From the NCBI RefSeq assembly GCF_016887965.1, contig NZ_JAFDVD010000017.1, positions 1 to 64,000 on the forward strand: a DNA stretch of 64,000 nucleotides, in the 5' to 3' direction. A model generated the notes under the pieces. The model was not told the DNA's origin. It saw only the letters and a program-made list of their open reading frames with translations, and did no database searches. Below are positions 16,913 to 25,560 of the stretch, one piece after another (positions within the stretch are counted from its first letter, which is position 1; every line of letters starts with the position of its first letter). Made by a program: the position numbers and the translations under genes. Source of the stretch: Phycicoccus sonneratiae (lineage in GTDB: Bacteria; Actinomycetota; Actinomycetes; Actinomycetales; Dermatophilaceae).

Positions 16913-17794
16913 TCAGGACAGCTCGGGAGCGCCCTGCGTGGAGAGCCACTCGCCGACCAGCTCGTCGAGCGTGCCGTCGGCCCGCAGCGCGTCGACGGCC
17001 GCGGTCACGCACGGGGTGAGCGAGCTGCCCTTGTCGAGGACGGCGCCGAACTGCTCGGGGCTGCCCGTGGCCGGCAGCTGGCCGACGATGACGCCGTCGT
17101 CGAGCTGGGCCGCGGTCATGTAGAAGCCGGTCGGCAGGTCGACGACGATGCCGTCGATCTGCTTGTTCTTCAGGGCCTGCACGGCGAGGTCGTTGGTGTC
17201 GAAGACGGCGACGTCCTCGGTCGGCGCGATCTGGTCCTTCGCGGCGGTGTAGGACGTCGTGCCCACCTGCGCACCGAGCTTCGCGCCCTTGAGGTCGGCG
17301 ACCGTGGTCTTGCCGTCGATCGGGCTGCCCTTGTAGGTGATGACGGTCTGGCGCACGTCGTAGTAGCCGGAGGAGAAGTCGACGGCGTTCCGGCGCTCCT
17401 CGCTGATCGAGACCTGGTTGACGTCGAGGTCGAAGGTCTTCGGGCCCGGGGCGATGGCGGTGTTGAACGGCACGACGACCCACGTGACGGCGTCCTTCGC
17501 GTACCCGAGCTTGTCGGCGACGGCGTACGCGACGGCCGACTCGTAGCCCTTGCCGTTGCTCGGGTCGTCGTCGACGAACCACGGGCCGTAGGCCGGCTTG
17601 TCGGTGCCGACGGTGAGCTTCCCGGCGGTGACGGTCTTCAGGGCGTCCGGGGTGCAGCCGGCGAGCGGGTCGGCCGAGCCGCTGCCGCTCGGCGTCGACG
17701 AGGCGGCGGGCTCGTCGACCGGGGCGCCGCACGCGGCGAGCCCCAGGGCGAGGAGGAGGACGACGGGGGCGACGAGGCGAGGGCGTCGGGTCAT
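16913..17794 (-). CDS. Amino-acid ABC transporter binding lipoprotein
   Basis: Extracellular solute-binding protein (family 3), 293 residues, anchored by lipid. The signal peptide ends in a lipobox LAAC-GAP, and the mature part shows VGTDKPAYGPWFVDD…GYESAVAYAVADKLGY and DVNQVSISEERRNAVDFSSGYYDVRQTV, typical of amino-acid binding proteins. ATG 17794 follows GGAAGAGAG. A TACCGT -10 lies at 17846-17851, giving a leader of about 45 bases. The ligand (acidic, basic or amide amino acid) is not clear. Confidence 0.93.
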   Translation of the reverse strand: MTRRPRLVAPVVLLLALGLAACGAPVDEPAASSTPSGSGSADPLAGCTPDALKTVTAGKLTVGTDKPAYGPWFVDDDPSNGKGYESAVAYAVADKLGYAKDAVTWVVVPFNTAIAPGPKTFDLDVNQVSISEERRNAVDFSSGYYDVRQTVITYKGSPIDGKTTVADLKGAKLGAQVGTTSYTAAKDQIAPTEDVAVFDTNDLAVQALKNKQIDGIVVDLPTGFYMTAAQLDDGVIVGQLPATGSPEQFGAVLDKGSSLTPCVTAAVDALRADGTLDELVGEWLSTQGAPELS

Positions 17795-17991
17795 GGTGGT
17801 GCTCTCTTCCGGGCGCGCGGACGGCGACCGCGCGATCTGGGCGACACGGTAGACCGTCGGGACGGAACGCGTCGCGGACGTCCCACATGGCGACGGGATC
17901 CGTCGTCGGCCCCGGCCGGCGCCGACACGCACAGGGACCCCACGGTCCGCGCCGGACCGGCCCGGCGGCCGCGACACCTACCCTTGACCCC

Positions 17992-18684
17992 GTGATGCAC
18001 GCGCTCGGTCCCCAGTGGATGGACCCCGAATACCTCCTGTCGACCTACGGGTCGGCGTTCTTCTGGCTGTCCCTGGCCATCGTCTTCGTCGAGTGCGGGC
18101 TCTTCTTCCCGATCCTGCCCGGCGACTCCCTGCTCTTCGCCATCGGCATCTTCGTCGCGGGCGGCCGGCTGGAGGTCAACCTCGTCGTCGCCATGGTCGC
18201 CCTCTTCCTCGCGGCCTTCCTCGGCAACGTCGTCGGCTACGAGATCGGCCGGGCGGCCGGGGCACCGCTGCGCCACCGCGACGGGCGGATCGTCAAGCGC
18301 CAGTACTTCGACAAGACCGAGGAGTTCTTCGAGCGCTACGGCGCCCGCGCGCTCGTCCTCGGGCGCTTCGTCCCGATCGTCCGCACCTACATCACGGTCG
18401 TCGCGGGCATCGGCCGGATGGAGCGCCGGCACTTCTTCACGTGGTCGGCCGTCGGTGCCGCGCTGTGGGTCTTCGTCGTCACCGTCGCCGGGTACTTCCT
18501 CGGCGGGGTGTCCCTCGTGCGCGACAACCTCGAGGCGGCGATCCTCCTCATCGTCCTGCTCTCGGTCGTGCCGATGGGCATCGAGTACCTGCGCCACCGC
18601 CGCGAGCGCGGGATGTCGCGCGAGGAGGTCGCCCGCGAGTCGGCCGAGGTCGTCGACGAGGTCGAGGACGCCGAGCGCTCCTGA
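17992..18684 (+). CDS. DedA-family membrane protein
   Basis: Membrane protein of 230 residues with the VTT/DedA domain. PGDSLLFAIGIFVAGG, FLGNVVGYEIGR and GRFVPIVRTYITVVAGIGRMERRHF are the conserved core. DedA proteins are thought to move lipids, for example undecaprenyl phosphate or phosphatidylethanolamine, between membrane leaflets. GTG 17992 (followed directly by ATG 17995) is preferred because TACCCT at 17979-17984 ends 7 bases before it, fitting a leaderless mRNA. The tail is acidic and coiled. Divergent from the amino-acid importer, convergent with the LuxR-type regulator. Confidence 0.9.
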   Translation: MMHALGPQWMDPEYLLSTYGSAFFWLSLAIVFVECGLFFPILPGDSLLFAIGIFVAGGRLEVNLVVAMVALFLAAFLGNVVGYEIGRAAGAPLRHRDGRIVKRQYFDKTEEFFERYGARALVLGRFVPIVRTYITVVAGIGRMERRHFFTWSAVGAALWVFVVTVAGYFLGGVSLVRDNLEAAILLIVLLSVVPMGIEYLRHRRERGMSREEVARESAEVVDEVEDAERS

Positions 18685-18706
18685 CGCCGGGCTCCTCCCC
18701 CCGCCC

Positions 18707-19333
18707 TCAGCCGAGGTCGATGAGTCCTCGGCGGTGCGCCTCGGCGACGGCCGCCGTCCGGTCCTGGACGCCGAGCTTGGCGAAGGCGCGCAGCAGGTGC
18801 GTCTTGACCGTCGCCTCCCCGATGAACAGCTCGCGGCCCACCTCGGCGTTCGACAGTCCGCGCGCGACGAGGGCGAGCACCTCGGCCTCGCGCCCGGTGA
18901 CCTCCGGCCCGGCGGGTGCGCGCAGCCGGTCGGCAAGCCGGGCGGCCACCGGCGGCGCGAGCACGGTCTCGCCCCGGGCCGCGCGACGGATGGCGTCGGT
19001 GAGCACCGAGGTCGGGGCGTCCTTGAGGAGGTACCCGCGCGCTCCGGCCTCGACGGCCCGGACGATGTCGGCGTCGGTGTCGTAGGTCGTGAGGACGAGG
19101 ACGTGCGGCGCCGACGGCAGCGACCGCAGCCTGGCGGTCGCCTCGGCGCCGTCCATCACCGGCATCCGCAGGTCCATGAGGACGACGTCCGGCTCGAGCC
19201 GCGGCACGAGGGCCAGGGCCTCCGCGCCGTTGCCGGCCTCACCGACGACGTCGAGGTCGGGCTCCTCCCCGAGCACCGCGACCATCCCCGCCCGCACGAC
19301 GGGGTGGTCGTCGACGACGAGCAGGCGGATCAC
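18707..19333 (-). CDS. NarL/LuxR-type response regulator
   Basis: DNA-binding response regulator of 208 residues. The receiver has acidic residues near 8-9, phospho-acceptor Asp54 (VLMDLRMP) and a Lys in YLLKDA. The C-terminal LuxR helix-turn-helix reads TGREAEVLALVARGLSNAEVGRELFIGEATVKTHLLRAFAKLG. GTG start overlaps the sensor-kinase stop (GTGA). The ABC-2 exporter upstream in the same direction is its likely target, by analogy with LiaR/DesR-type export regulators. Confidence 0.95.
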   Translation of the reverse strand: MIRLLVVDDHPVVRAGMVAVLGEEPDLDVVGEAGNGAEALALVPRLEPDVVLMDLRMPVMDGAEATARLRSLPSAPHVLVLTTYDTDADIVRAVEAGARGYLLKDAPTSVLTDAIRRAARGETVLAPPVAARLADRLRAPAGPEVTGREAEVLALVARGLSNAEVGRELFIGEATVKTHLLRAFAKLGVQDRTAAVAEAHRRGLIDLG

Positions 19334-20547
19334 CGGGGAACCTCCAGCCGCAGCGTGGTGCCGGCACCGGGGGCGCTCGTCAGCCCCACCGCACCGCCGA
19401 CCTGGGCGGCCCGGGCCCGGACGCCGTCGAGCCCGAACCCGCCCCCGTCGGCCGACGGGTCGAAGCCGCACCCGTCGTCGGTGACGGTGAGCACGACGCG
19501 CTGCGGCTCGTAGGCGAGGGCCACGGCCACCCGCCCGGCCTCGGCGTGCCGGCGCACGTTGGACAGCGCCTCCTGGGCGGTCCGCAGGAGGACCACCTCG
19601 GCGACACCGCCGAGCGGGGCGGGCTCGCCGTCGACGGACACGTCGGTCCGCAGGCCGGTCTCGCTGCTGACGGCCGCCCCGAGCCGCTGCATCGCCTCGA
19701 CGAGGGTGCGCGACTGGAGGTGACCCGGCGTCAGCTCGGCGACGATGAGGCGGGCCTCGGCGAGGTTGTCGGTGGCCGTGCGCTCGATGAGCGCGAGCCG
19801 CTCGCGGACGGTGTCGGCGTCGCCGCGGGAGAGGGCGGCCTCCGCGGCCCGCGAGAGCGTGACGACCGAGGTGAAGCCCTGCGCGAGGGTGTCGTGGATC
19901 TCCCGGCTGATCCGCTCGCGCTCGTCCTGCACGCCGCGGTCGCGCTCGACGGCGGCGAGCCGGGCCTGCGTGGACCGCAGCTCGTCGATGGTCTCCGCGC
20001 GGCTCTGCGCCTCGTCGACGATGCGGTTGATGAAGATCCCGAGGGCCATCGAGATGCCGAGGGAGATGACCGAGCTGATGACGATGGCCCCGAGCGCGTC
20101 GGAGTCGAAACCGCTCTGCCAGAACCGCACCGTGCCGAACGTCGCGAGGGTCAGGAGGGTGCCGACCGCAGCCCACCGCACCTCGAGCATCGCCCACATC
20201 TGCGGGTAGAGGACGAAGTAGAGCATCCACGACTCGGTACCCGGGTCGACGAGCTGGATGGCCAGCAGGAGCGACCACGCGACGAGCTGGTAGGCCACCC
20301 CGGCCCCCTGCAGCTGCCGGATGCCCCGGACCCCGAGCGTCGCGTAGGCCACGCCGATCGCGACGAGCAGCAGCAGGGTGGGCCACAGTCCGTGCGGGCC
20401 GCGGTCGTCGAGCACGGCGACGACGACCGCCGAGCCCCACACGATGGCGAAGGCCCCGTGCCAGAAGGGTTCCTGCCGCCGCCACATCGCGCGGAACTCG
20501 GCGGTCGACACCCCCTCCTCGGCGCAGTCGGCGGTCGGGTCGGTCAT
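19330..20547 (-). CDS. NarL-type sensor histidine kinase
   Basis: Membrane sensor kinase of 405 residues. About five or six helices in residues 25-165 form the sensor without a large outer domain. Then come a coiled coil, the HisKA_3 box ERERISREIHDTLAQGFTSVV (phospho-His in REIHD) and the HATPase_c region (TAQEALSNVRRHAEAG, VTDDGCGFD, FGLDGVRARA). ATG 20547 has CAGGAT ending 6 bases upstream, a possible leaderless -10. Operon with the response regulator; the ABC-2 permease gene ends 34 bases before it. Confidence 0.94.
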   Translation of the reverse strand: MTDPTADCAEEGVSTAEFRAMWRRQEPFWHGAFAIVWGSAVVVAVLDDRGPHGLWPTLLLLVAIGVAYATLGVRGIRQLQGAGVAYQLVAWSLLLAIQLVDPGTESWMLYFVLYPQMWAMLEVRWAAVGTLLTLATFGTVRFWQSGFDSDALGAIVISSVISLGISMALGIFINRIVDEAQSRAETIDELRSTQARLAAVERDRGVQDERERISREIHDTLAQGFTSVVTLSRAAEAALSRGDADTVRERLALIERTATDNLAEARLIVAELTPGHLQSRTLVEAMQRLGAAVSSETGLRTDVSVDGEPAPLGGVAEVVLLRTAQEALSNVRRHAEAGRVAVALAYEPQRVVLTVTDDGCGFDPSADGGGFGLDGVRARAAQVGGAVGLTSAPGAGTTLRLEVPR

Positions 20548-20581
20548 GGCCACATCCTGCCGCCCGAGGGGCCCTCGCACC

Positions 20582-21382
20582 TCACACCGAGCCGCGCTTG
20601 AACCACGTGAAGGTCGTCAGGCAGAGCACCAGCCCGCCGAGCGCCCAGGCACCGAGCACGAGGAGGGTGCGCCCCGGCTCCCACGAGCCGGCCATCTCGG
20701 CCGACGCCAGCGCGTCCGGGAGGAAGACGGCGCGCATCCCCTGCGCGATCCACTTGAGCGGGAAGACCGACGCGACCTGCTGGAGCCACTGCGGCACGTC
20801 CGTGAAGGCGATGTACACCCCGGAGATGAACTGCAGGACGAGCTGGGGGCCGATGACGACGGCGCCGATCGAGCGCGACGAGGCGAGCGAGGAGTAGGCG
20901 ATGCCGAGCACCGTGCCGCCGAAGACCCCCAGCGCGAAGACGCCGGCGAAGAGCAGCCAGCGACCGCCGGTGTCGGGCAGCGGCACGTCGAAGGCGAGCC
21001 GGGCCACCAGGAGGAGGAGCGCCACCTGGACGAGCGAGGTGCAGATGACGAGCCCCACCTTGCCGAGGAAGTACGCGGCCGGCGGCATCGGGGTGGCGCG
21101 CAGCCGCTTGAGGGTGCCGTCGTCGCGCTCGGCGGCGACCGACATCGCCATCGTCTGGAAGCTCGTGAGGATGACGCCGGCGGCGACCATCCCCGGGAGG
21201 AAGTAGCGGGCCGCGGTCATCCCCGTGCTCGCCGAGTCCTCGAACTGGCTCGAGAAGATCACGGAGAACAGGAGCAGCAGGAGGATCGGGAAGAGGAAGG
21301 AGAAGAAGACGGCCTCCTTCTCGCGCGAGTACATCTTCAGCTCGACACCGGTGCGGTCGACGCCGAGGGCGAGGGTGTTCAT
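20582..21382 (-). CDS. ABC-2 type exporter permease
   Basis: Membrane component of a drug or lipid exporter, 266 residues with six predicted helices. The N-terminal REKEAVFFSFLFPILLLLLFSVIFSSQF and the conserved region SFQTMAMSVAAERDDGTLKRLRATPMPPAAYFLGK are typical ABC-2 permease features. The C-terminal LQFISGVYIAFTDVPQWLQQVASVFPLKWIAQGMR also fits. ATG overlaps the ATPase stop (ATGA). A homodimer with the ATPase below would form the exporter; the substrate is unknown. Confidence 0.92.
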   Translation of the reverse strand: MNTLALGVDRTGVELKMYSREKEAVFFSFLFPILLLLLFSVIFSSQFEDSASTGMTAARYFLPGMVAAGVILTSFQTMAMSVAAERDDGTLKRLRATPMPPAAYFLGKVGLVICTSLVQVALLLLVARLAFDVPLPDTGGRWLLFAGVFALGVFGGTVLGIAYSSLASSRSIGAVVIGPQLVLQFISGVYIAFTDVPQWLQQVASVFPLKWIAQGMRAVFLPDALASAEMAGSWEPGRTLLVLGAWALGGLVLCLTTFTWFKRGSV

Positions 21383-22251
21383 GCGGGCACCTCCTGGCGC
21401 TCGTCGGTGACGTGGGGGGCGATGAGCCCGAGGTAGGTGTCCTCGAGCGACGGACGGGTGACGGTGAGCTCGGGGACCTCGCCGCCGAACCGGGCTGCGA
21501 GGGAGGCGACCTCGGTGGTGGGCGTGGCGGTGCGGACGTTCTGCCGGGTGCCGCCCTCCTCCCACGAGACGGTCGCCTCCTGCGACTGCCGGCCGCCGAG
21601 GGCCGCCGGGGTGTCGAGCGCGAGCAGCCGCCCGCCGGCGATGACCCCGACCCGGTCGGCGAGGTGCTCGGCCTCGTCGAGGTAGTGCGTCGTCAGGAGG
21701 ATGGTCGTGCCGTCGTGGGCGAGGCCACGGATCAGCTCCCAGAAGTCCCGGCGGGCCTGCGGGTCGAACCCCGTCGTCGGCTCGTCGAGGAAGAGCAGCT
21801 CGGGGCGGCCGACGATGCCGAGCGCCACGTCCATCCGGCGTCGTTGGCCGCCGGAGAGCCCGGAGATGCGGTCGTCGGCCTTGGCGGTGAGACCGGTGGC
21901 CTCGAGGACCTCGTCGACGTCCCGTGACGCGCGGTAGCCCTTGGCCGTGCTCCGGAGGATCTCGCGCGGGGTCAGCAGGTCGAGGCCGCCGGAGGTCTGG
22001 AGCACGATGCCGATGCGGTCGCGCCAGGCGCGGGTCGCGCCGTGCGGGTCGGTGCCGAGGACGGAGACCTCGCCGCCGTCGCGGTCGCGGAAGCCCTCGA
22101 GGATCTCGACGGTCGTCGTCTTGCCGGCGCCGTTCGGGCCGAGGAGGGCGAACACCTCGCCGGCGTGGACGTCGAGGTCGAGGCCGTCGACGGCCCTGTG
22201 GTTCCCGTACGTCTTGGTCAGCTCGCGGATGCGGATGGCTGTCTGGCTCAT
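21379..22251 (-). CDS. ABC-2 exporter ATPase, DrrA-like
   Basis: Export ATPase of 290 residues with Walker A GPNGAGKTT, Q-loop IVLQTSGGLDLLTPRE, signature LSGGQRRR, Walker B LLFLDEPTTGFDP and switch THYLDEAE. The C-terminal extension of about 70 residues (ending SLEDTYLGLIAPH) is typical of DrrA/NodI-type proteins. ATG overlaps the stop of the MFS gene (ATGA), tying the MFS exporter, ATPase and permease into one transcription unit, followed by the two-component system. Confidence 0.95.
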   Translation of the reverse strand: MSQTAIRIRELTKTYGNHRAVDGLDLDVHAGEVFALLGPNGAGKTTTVEILEGFRDRDGGEVSVLGTDPHGATRAWRDRIGIVLQTSGGLDLLTPREILRSTAKGYRASRDVDEVLEATGLTAKADDRISGLSGGQRRRMDVALGIVGRPELLFLDEPTTGFDPQARRDFWELIRGLAHDGTTILLTTHYLDEAEHLADRVGVIAGGRLLALDTPAALGGRQSQEATVSWEEGGTRQNVRTATPTTEVASLAARFGGEVPELTVTRPSLEDTYLGLIAPHVTDERQEVPA

Positions 22252-23519
22252 GCCTCCAGCGTGCTCGCCCCCGGCGCCTCGCGGGACGCCCGGGCGGTGG
22301 ACGTCACGTCCACCGACCGGTGGACGGCCCAGGCCGCGACGACGGCGACGAGCAGCCCCGCGAGCCCGGCGACGAGGTAGGCCGGGCGCGGGCCGGCCAG
22401 AGTGCCGACGACCCCGCCGAGGCCGAGGGCGAGCGCTCCGGCGGCCCGCGACAGCCCGCTGACGAGGGCGACGACCGCGCCGCGGTGGCCGGCGGCGAGC
22501 TCGTCGAGGAGCAGGGCGAACACGAGGGCGTTGACGACGCCGAGCAGCACCCCCACCGCGGCCGCGGCGACGAGGTAGACGGGGTAGCCCGGAGCCAGCC
22601 CCTGCCCCACCTGGCCGAGCCCCACGAGCCCGATCGCCCACAGCACCAGGCGGACCCGCGCGCTGCGCGTCGACGCGGCACCGGCGGCCAGCGCCCCGAG
22701 GACCGCCGCTCCACCGTGGACGGCCTCCGCCGCGCCGAACTGGGCCGGGCTCGCCCCGAGGACGTCGCGGACGAGGAAGACCTCGACGACGTTGACCGAC
22801 TCGAGCGTGACGACCATCGGCAGGAGGGCGAGCACGAGCACGCCGAGGACGCGGTCCGAGCGCAGGGCCACCACGCCGTCGCGCGGCAGCAGCCGGTCGC
22901 GCCACCCGTCCGGGGGTCCCTCCCCCGCCGGTGTCGGTGCACCGAGCCGCGGCAGGGTGAGGGCGGCGGCCCCGAGGACGAGGAACGACGCGGCGTCGAG
23001 GAGGAGCGCGGTCGACGGCCCGTGCCACTGGACGAGGACACCGCCGGCGCCGGCGCCCAGCGGCCCGGCGAGCCCGCGCAGCGCCTGCTGGAGGGCCACG
23101 ACCCGGCCCGCCGACCCCTCGGGCACGAGCCGCGGGACCAGGGCGGTCCACGACGGGTTGCCGAGGGCGAAGGCGGTCTGGAGCACGAGGACGAGCCCGA
23201 GCGTCGCGGGCAGGCCGTCGACGGCGGCGAGCCCGAGCGCGGCGATCACCTGGACGGCGGCGGACGCGGTGAGCACGCGCCGGGGGTCGGCCCGGTCGGC
23301 GAGCGACCCCGCGACGCCCATGAGGGCGACCACCGGCACGGCGAACGCGAGGAGGAGCGCGGAGACCGCCCACGGTCCGGCGCCGGAGTCGTGGACCCGC
23401 AGCAGCAGCGCGACCATCGCCGCCGAGTCCCCCGCGACGCTCACCGCCGCCGCGAGGAGCACCGTCCGCACGGGGCCGAGCGCGAGCACCTCCCGGTAGT
23501 TCCGAAGCACCTGTTTCAT
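22248..23519 (-). CDS. MFS efflux transporter
   Basis: Twelve-helix major facilitator (423 residues) of the MefA/enterobactin-exporter-like type. AGSLADRADPRRVLTASA is the loop 2-3 motif, and ALGNPSWTALVPRLVPEGSAGRVVALQQ is typical of this branch. First gene of the unit that continues with the ABC-2 exporter. ATG 23519 is supported by a strong promoter on the minus strand: TTGACG (23551-23556), 18 bases, TACCTT (23527-23532), which ends 7 bases before the ATG (leaderless). A palindrome overlaps that -10, so the divergent ArsR-like protein probably represses it. Confidence 0.92.
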   Translation of the reverse strand: MKQVLRNYREVLALGPVRTVLLAAAVSVAGDSAAMVALLLRVHDSGAGPWAVSALLLAFAVPVVALMGVAGSLADRADPRRVLTASAAVQVIAALGLAAVDGLPATLGLVLVLQTAFALGNPSWTALVPRLVPEGSAGRVVALQQALRGLAGPLGAGAGGVLVQWHGPSTALLLDAASFLVLGAAALTLPRLGAPTPAGEGPPDGWRDRLLPRDGVVALRSDRVLGVLVLALLPMVVTLESVNVVEVFLVRDVLGASPAQFGAAEAVHGGAAVLGALAAGAASTRSARVRLVLWAIGLVGLGQVGQGLAPGYPVYLVAAAAVGVLLGVVNALVFALLLDELAAGHRGAVVALVSGLSRAAGALALGLGGVVGTLAGPRPAYLVAGLAGLLVAVVAAWAVHRSVDVTSTARASREAPGASTLEA

Positions 23520-23524
23520 AAATG

Positions 23525-23563
23525 TGAAGGTAACCCTTCAGATCTCGCGTCGTCAACTACCAT
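23525..23563. promoter_or_regulatory. Operator and divergent promoters, MFS/ArsR-like
   Basis: TGAAGG-TAAC-CCTTCA (23525-23540) is a perfect 6-bp inverted repeat. It covers the -10 (TACCTT, minus strand, 23527-23532) of the MFS gene, whose -35 TTGACG is at 23551-23556. On the plus strand TACCAT (23558-23563) ends 7 bases before the regulator ATG. One bound dimer could block the MFS promoter and also influence the regulator promoter. Confidence 0.65.
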
Positions 23564-23570
23564 CGGCGCC

Positions 23571-24146
23571 ATGGCCGCGCCCGACCGCTCCGAGCTGCGG
23601 ATCACCGACCCCCGCGCACTGCGCGCCCTCGCCCACCCGGCCCGCCAGCAGGTCATCACCGAGCTGTTCTCGGGCGAGGTGCTCACCGCCACCGAGGCCG
23701 GCCGGATCTGCGGGCTCTCCCCCTCGGCGATGAGCTACCACCTGCGCGCGCTGGAGAAGTGGGGCATCGTCGAGCGCGACGAGAGCACCGACGGCCGCGA
23801 GCGACCGTGGCGCGCGACGGCGAACGCCATCAACGTCACGCCGGAGGCGCACCGGGGAGCCGGTGAGGCGGTCAGCCGCCGCTCGGTGCACACGTGGTTC
23901 TCGGACCTCGAGGGTGACCTCGACCGCCTCGTCGACGCGGTCGGCGACGGCGAGAGCCACGGCATGACCTCACGAGGTCGGCTGTGGCTCACCGGCGCCG
24001 AGGAGGCGGAGCTGCGCGAGGCGCTGCACGAGGTGGTCCGGCGCCACCGCGGGCGGTCACGGCGCGACCATCCCGAGGGGGCCCGTCCCTACAACGTCTA
24101 CGCGCTGGTCCTGCCCGCCGACGAGGCCGCCACCCCCGACGCCTGA
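23571..24146 (+). CDS. ArsR-like winged-helix regulator
   Basis: Transcription factor of 191 residues. The winged helix is at residues 15-85: DPRALRALAHPARQQVITELFSGEVLTATEAGRICGLSPSAMSYHLRALEKWGIVER, typical of ArsR-fold (HTH_20) repressors of drug exporters. The C-terminal half is a helical sensor region (VHTWFSDLEGDLDRLVDAV) with no obvious metal ligands, so it probably binds an organic effector. Divergent from the MFS/ABC exporter operon, 51 bases apart, with a shared palindrome. ATG chosen by the TACCAT spacing and conservation. Confidence 0.88.
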   Translation: MAAPDRSELRITDPRALRALAHPARQQVITELFSGEVLTATEAGRICGLSPSAMSYHLRALEKWGIVERDESTDGRERPWRATANAINVTPEAHRGAGEAVSRRSVHTWFSDLEGDLDRLVDAVGDGESHGMTSRGRLWLTGAEEAELREALHEVVRRHRGRSRRDHPEGARPYNVYALVLPADEAATPDA

Positions 24147-24165
24147 ACCGGCGTCGCCGCCTGTG

Positions 24166-24212
24166 GGTCGAGGTGATACCCGACCCCATCCCGGTCGCGT
24201 TTCACCTCGACC
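24166..24212. terminator. Two-part hairpin between convergent genes
   Basis: GGTCGAGGTGA (24166-24176) pairs perfectly with TCACCTCGACC (24202-24212). Inside it CGACC (24181-24185) pairs with GGTCG (24193-24197), leaving a 4x4 internal loop and a 7-base end loop. It lies between the 3' ends of the ArsR-like gene (+) and lemA (-), so it most likely terminates both. Confidence 0.65.
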
Positions 24213-24230
24213 GACGGGCGAGGGCGGTGG

Positions 24231-24908
24231 TCAGGCCGAGGGGCCGGCGGCGGGGGGCGCGGGCGGAGGGGTCGAACCGGGCTCCGGCGCAGCCGAACCC
24301 GGGGCACCCGGTGCCTGGTAGCTGCTCGGCGGCGGGATGGTGGCCTCGCGCTGGCCGAAGTCGACCTTCGGCGCCTCACGCTGCTCGCCGACCGCCTCGA
24401 AGTACTCGGCCCGCTCGATGTGGAAGAGGTTCGCGACGATGTTCGTCGGCACCGTCTCGACCTTGGTGTTGAGGTCGCGGACCGTCGCGTTGTAGTACCG
24501 CCGGGCCGAGGCGATGCGGTCCTCGGTGGAGGTCAGCTCGTTCTGGAGGGCCATGAAGTTCTCGTTGGCCTTGAGGTCGGGGTAGGCCTCGACGATCGCG
24601 AGCAGCCGACCGAGCGCCTGGCTGAGCATGTTCTCGCTCTCGGCCTGCTGGGCCGGGGACTGGCCGGGCGCCATCGCCGCGGACCGTGCCGCGACGACGT
24701 CCTCGAGGGTGCCGCGCTCGTGCGCCGCGTAGCCCTTGACGGTCTCGACGAGGTTGCCGATGAGGTCGTGCCGGCGGGTCAGCTCGACGTCGATCTGGCG
24801 CCACGCCTCCTGGACGAGGTTGCGCAGCTTGATGAGGCCGTTGTACGCGCCGACCGCCCAGAGGACGAGGGCGAGCACGATGACGACGACGACGATGGTG
24901 ACGATCAC
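24231..24908 (-). CDS. lemA: LemA family protein
   Basis: One N-terminal membrane helix (residues 2-22, IVTIVVVVIVLALVLWAVGAYNGL) is followed by the LemA helical domain (NLVQEAWRQIDVELTRRHDLIGNLVETVKGYA…YYNATVRDLNTKVETVPTNIVANLF, about residues 25-180) and a Pro/Gly/Ala-rich tail. The C-terminal domain lies outside or inside depending on topology; function is unknown, though LemA proteins often work with membrane stress proteases. GTG 24908 follows GGAGGA, and TACGAT at 24940-24945 is a likely -10. Confidence 0.92.
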   Translation of the reverse strand: MIVTIVVVVIVLALVLWAVGAYNGLIKLRNLVQEAWRQIDVELTRRHDLIGNLVETVKGYAAHERGTLEDVVAARSAAMAPGQSPAQQAESENMLSQALGRLLAIVEAYPDLKANENFMALQNELTSTEDRIASARRYYNATVRDLNTKVETVPTNIVANLFHIERAEYFEAVGEQREAPKVDFGQREATIPPPSSYQAPGAPGSAAPEPGSTPPPAPPAAGPSA

Positions 24909-24953
24909 GAGGTCCTCCGGGTCCGGTCGGCTGGGTCGATCGTAGGGCCTGGG

Positions 24954-25508
24954 TCAGGCGAGGCCGAGGTCCTCGAGGCCGTAGACGTGCCGGTACTCAA
25001 GCCCGGCGTCCGCGAACTTCTCCGCGGCGCCGGTCGCGCGGTCGGCGATGGTCGCGACGGCGACGACCGTGGCCCCCGCCTCCTGGACGGCCTGCGCGGC
25101 GTCGAGCGGGGAGGCGCCGGTGGTCGAGGTGTCCTCGACGACGAGGACGCGCCGGCCCGCGACCGACGGACCCTCGATGCGCTGCTGGAGCCCGTGGGCC
25201 TTGCCGGCCTTGCGGACGACGAAGGCGTCGAGCCGCCCGCCCGCCGCGGCCCGCGCGTGGAGCATCGCGGTGGCGACGGGGTCTGCGCCGAGGGTCAGCC
25301 CCCCGACGGCGTCGAACTCGAGGTCGGCGACGAGGTCGAGCATCACCCGCCCGACGAGCGGGCTCGCCTCGCCGTCGAGGGTGATGCGGCGCAGGTCGAC
25401 GTAGTAGTCGGCCTCCTTCCCCGAGGAGAGGGTGACGCGGCCGTGGACGACGGCCTTGTCGCGGACGATCTCGAGGAGGCGGGCGCGGTCGGCGGCGATG
25501 TCGGTCAC
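24954..25508 (-). CDS. pyrE: Orotate phosphoribosyltransferase
   Basis: Pyrimidine biosynthesis enzyme joining orotate and PRPP to give orotidine-5'-phosphate. The 184 residues show VVHGRVTLSSGKEADYYVDLRR at the N-terminus, KAHG and the PRPP-binding loop VLVVEDTSTTGASPLDA. GTG 25508 is chosen because TACGGT lies 6 bases upstream and the family N-terminus fits (TDIAADRARLLEIVRDKAVV); a longer frame upstream is arginine/proline-rich shadow. Not clustered with other pyr genes, as is common in actinobacteria. Confidence 0.96.
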   Translation of the reverse strand: MTDIAADRARLLEIVRDKAVVHGRVTLSSGKEADYYVDLRRITLDGEASPLVGRVMLDLVADLEFDAVGGLTLGADPVATAMLHARAAAGGRLDAFVVRKAGKAHGLQQRIEGPSVAGRRVLVVEDTSTTGASPLDAAQAVQEAGATVVAVATIADRATGAAEKFADAGLEYRHVYGLEDLGLA

Positions 25509-25560
25509 GGCACCACCGTAGGGGTTCGGCCGCGGCGAGCGCCCGCTGCGTCCGAGGGGC

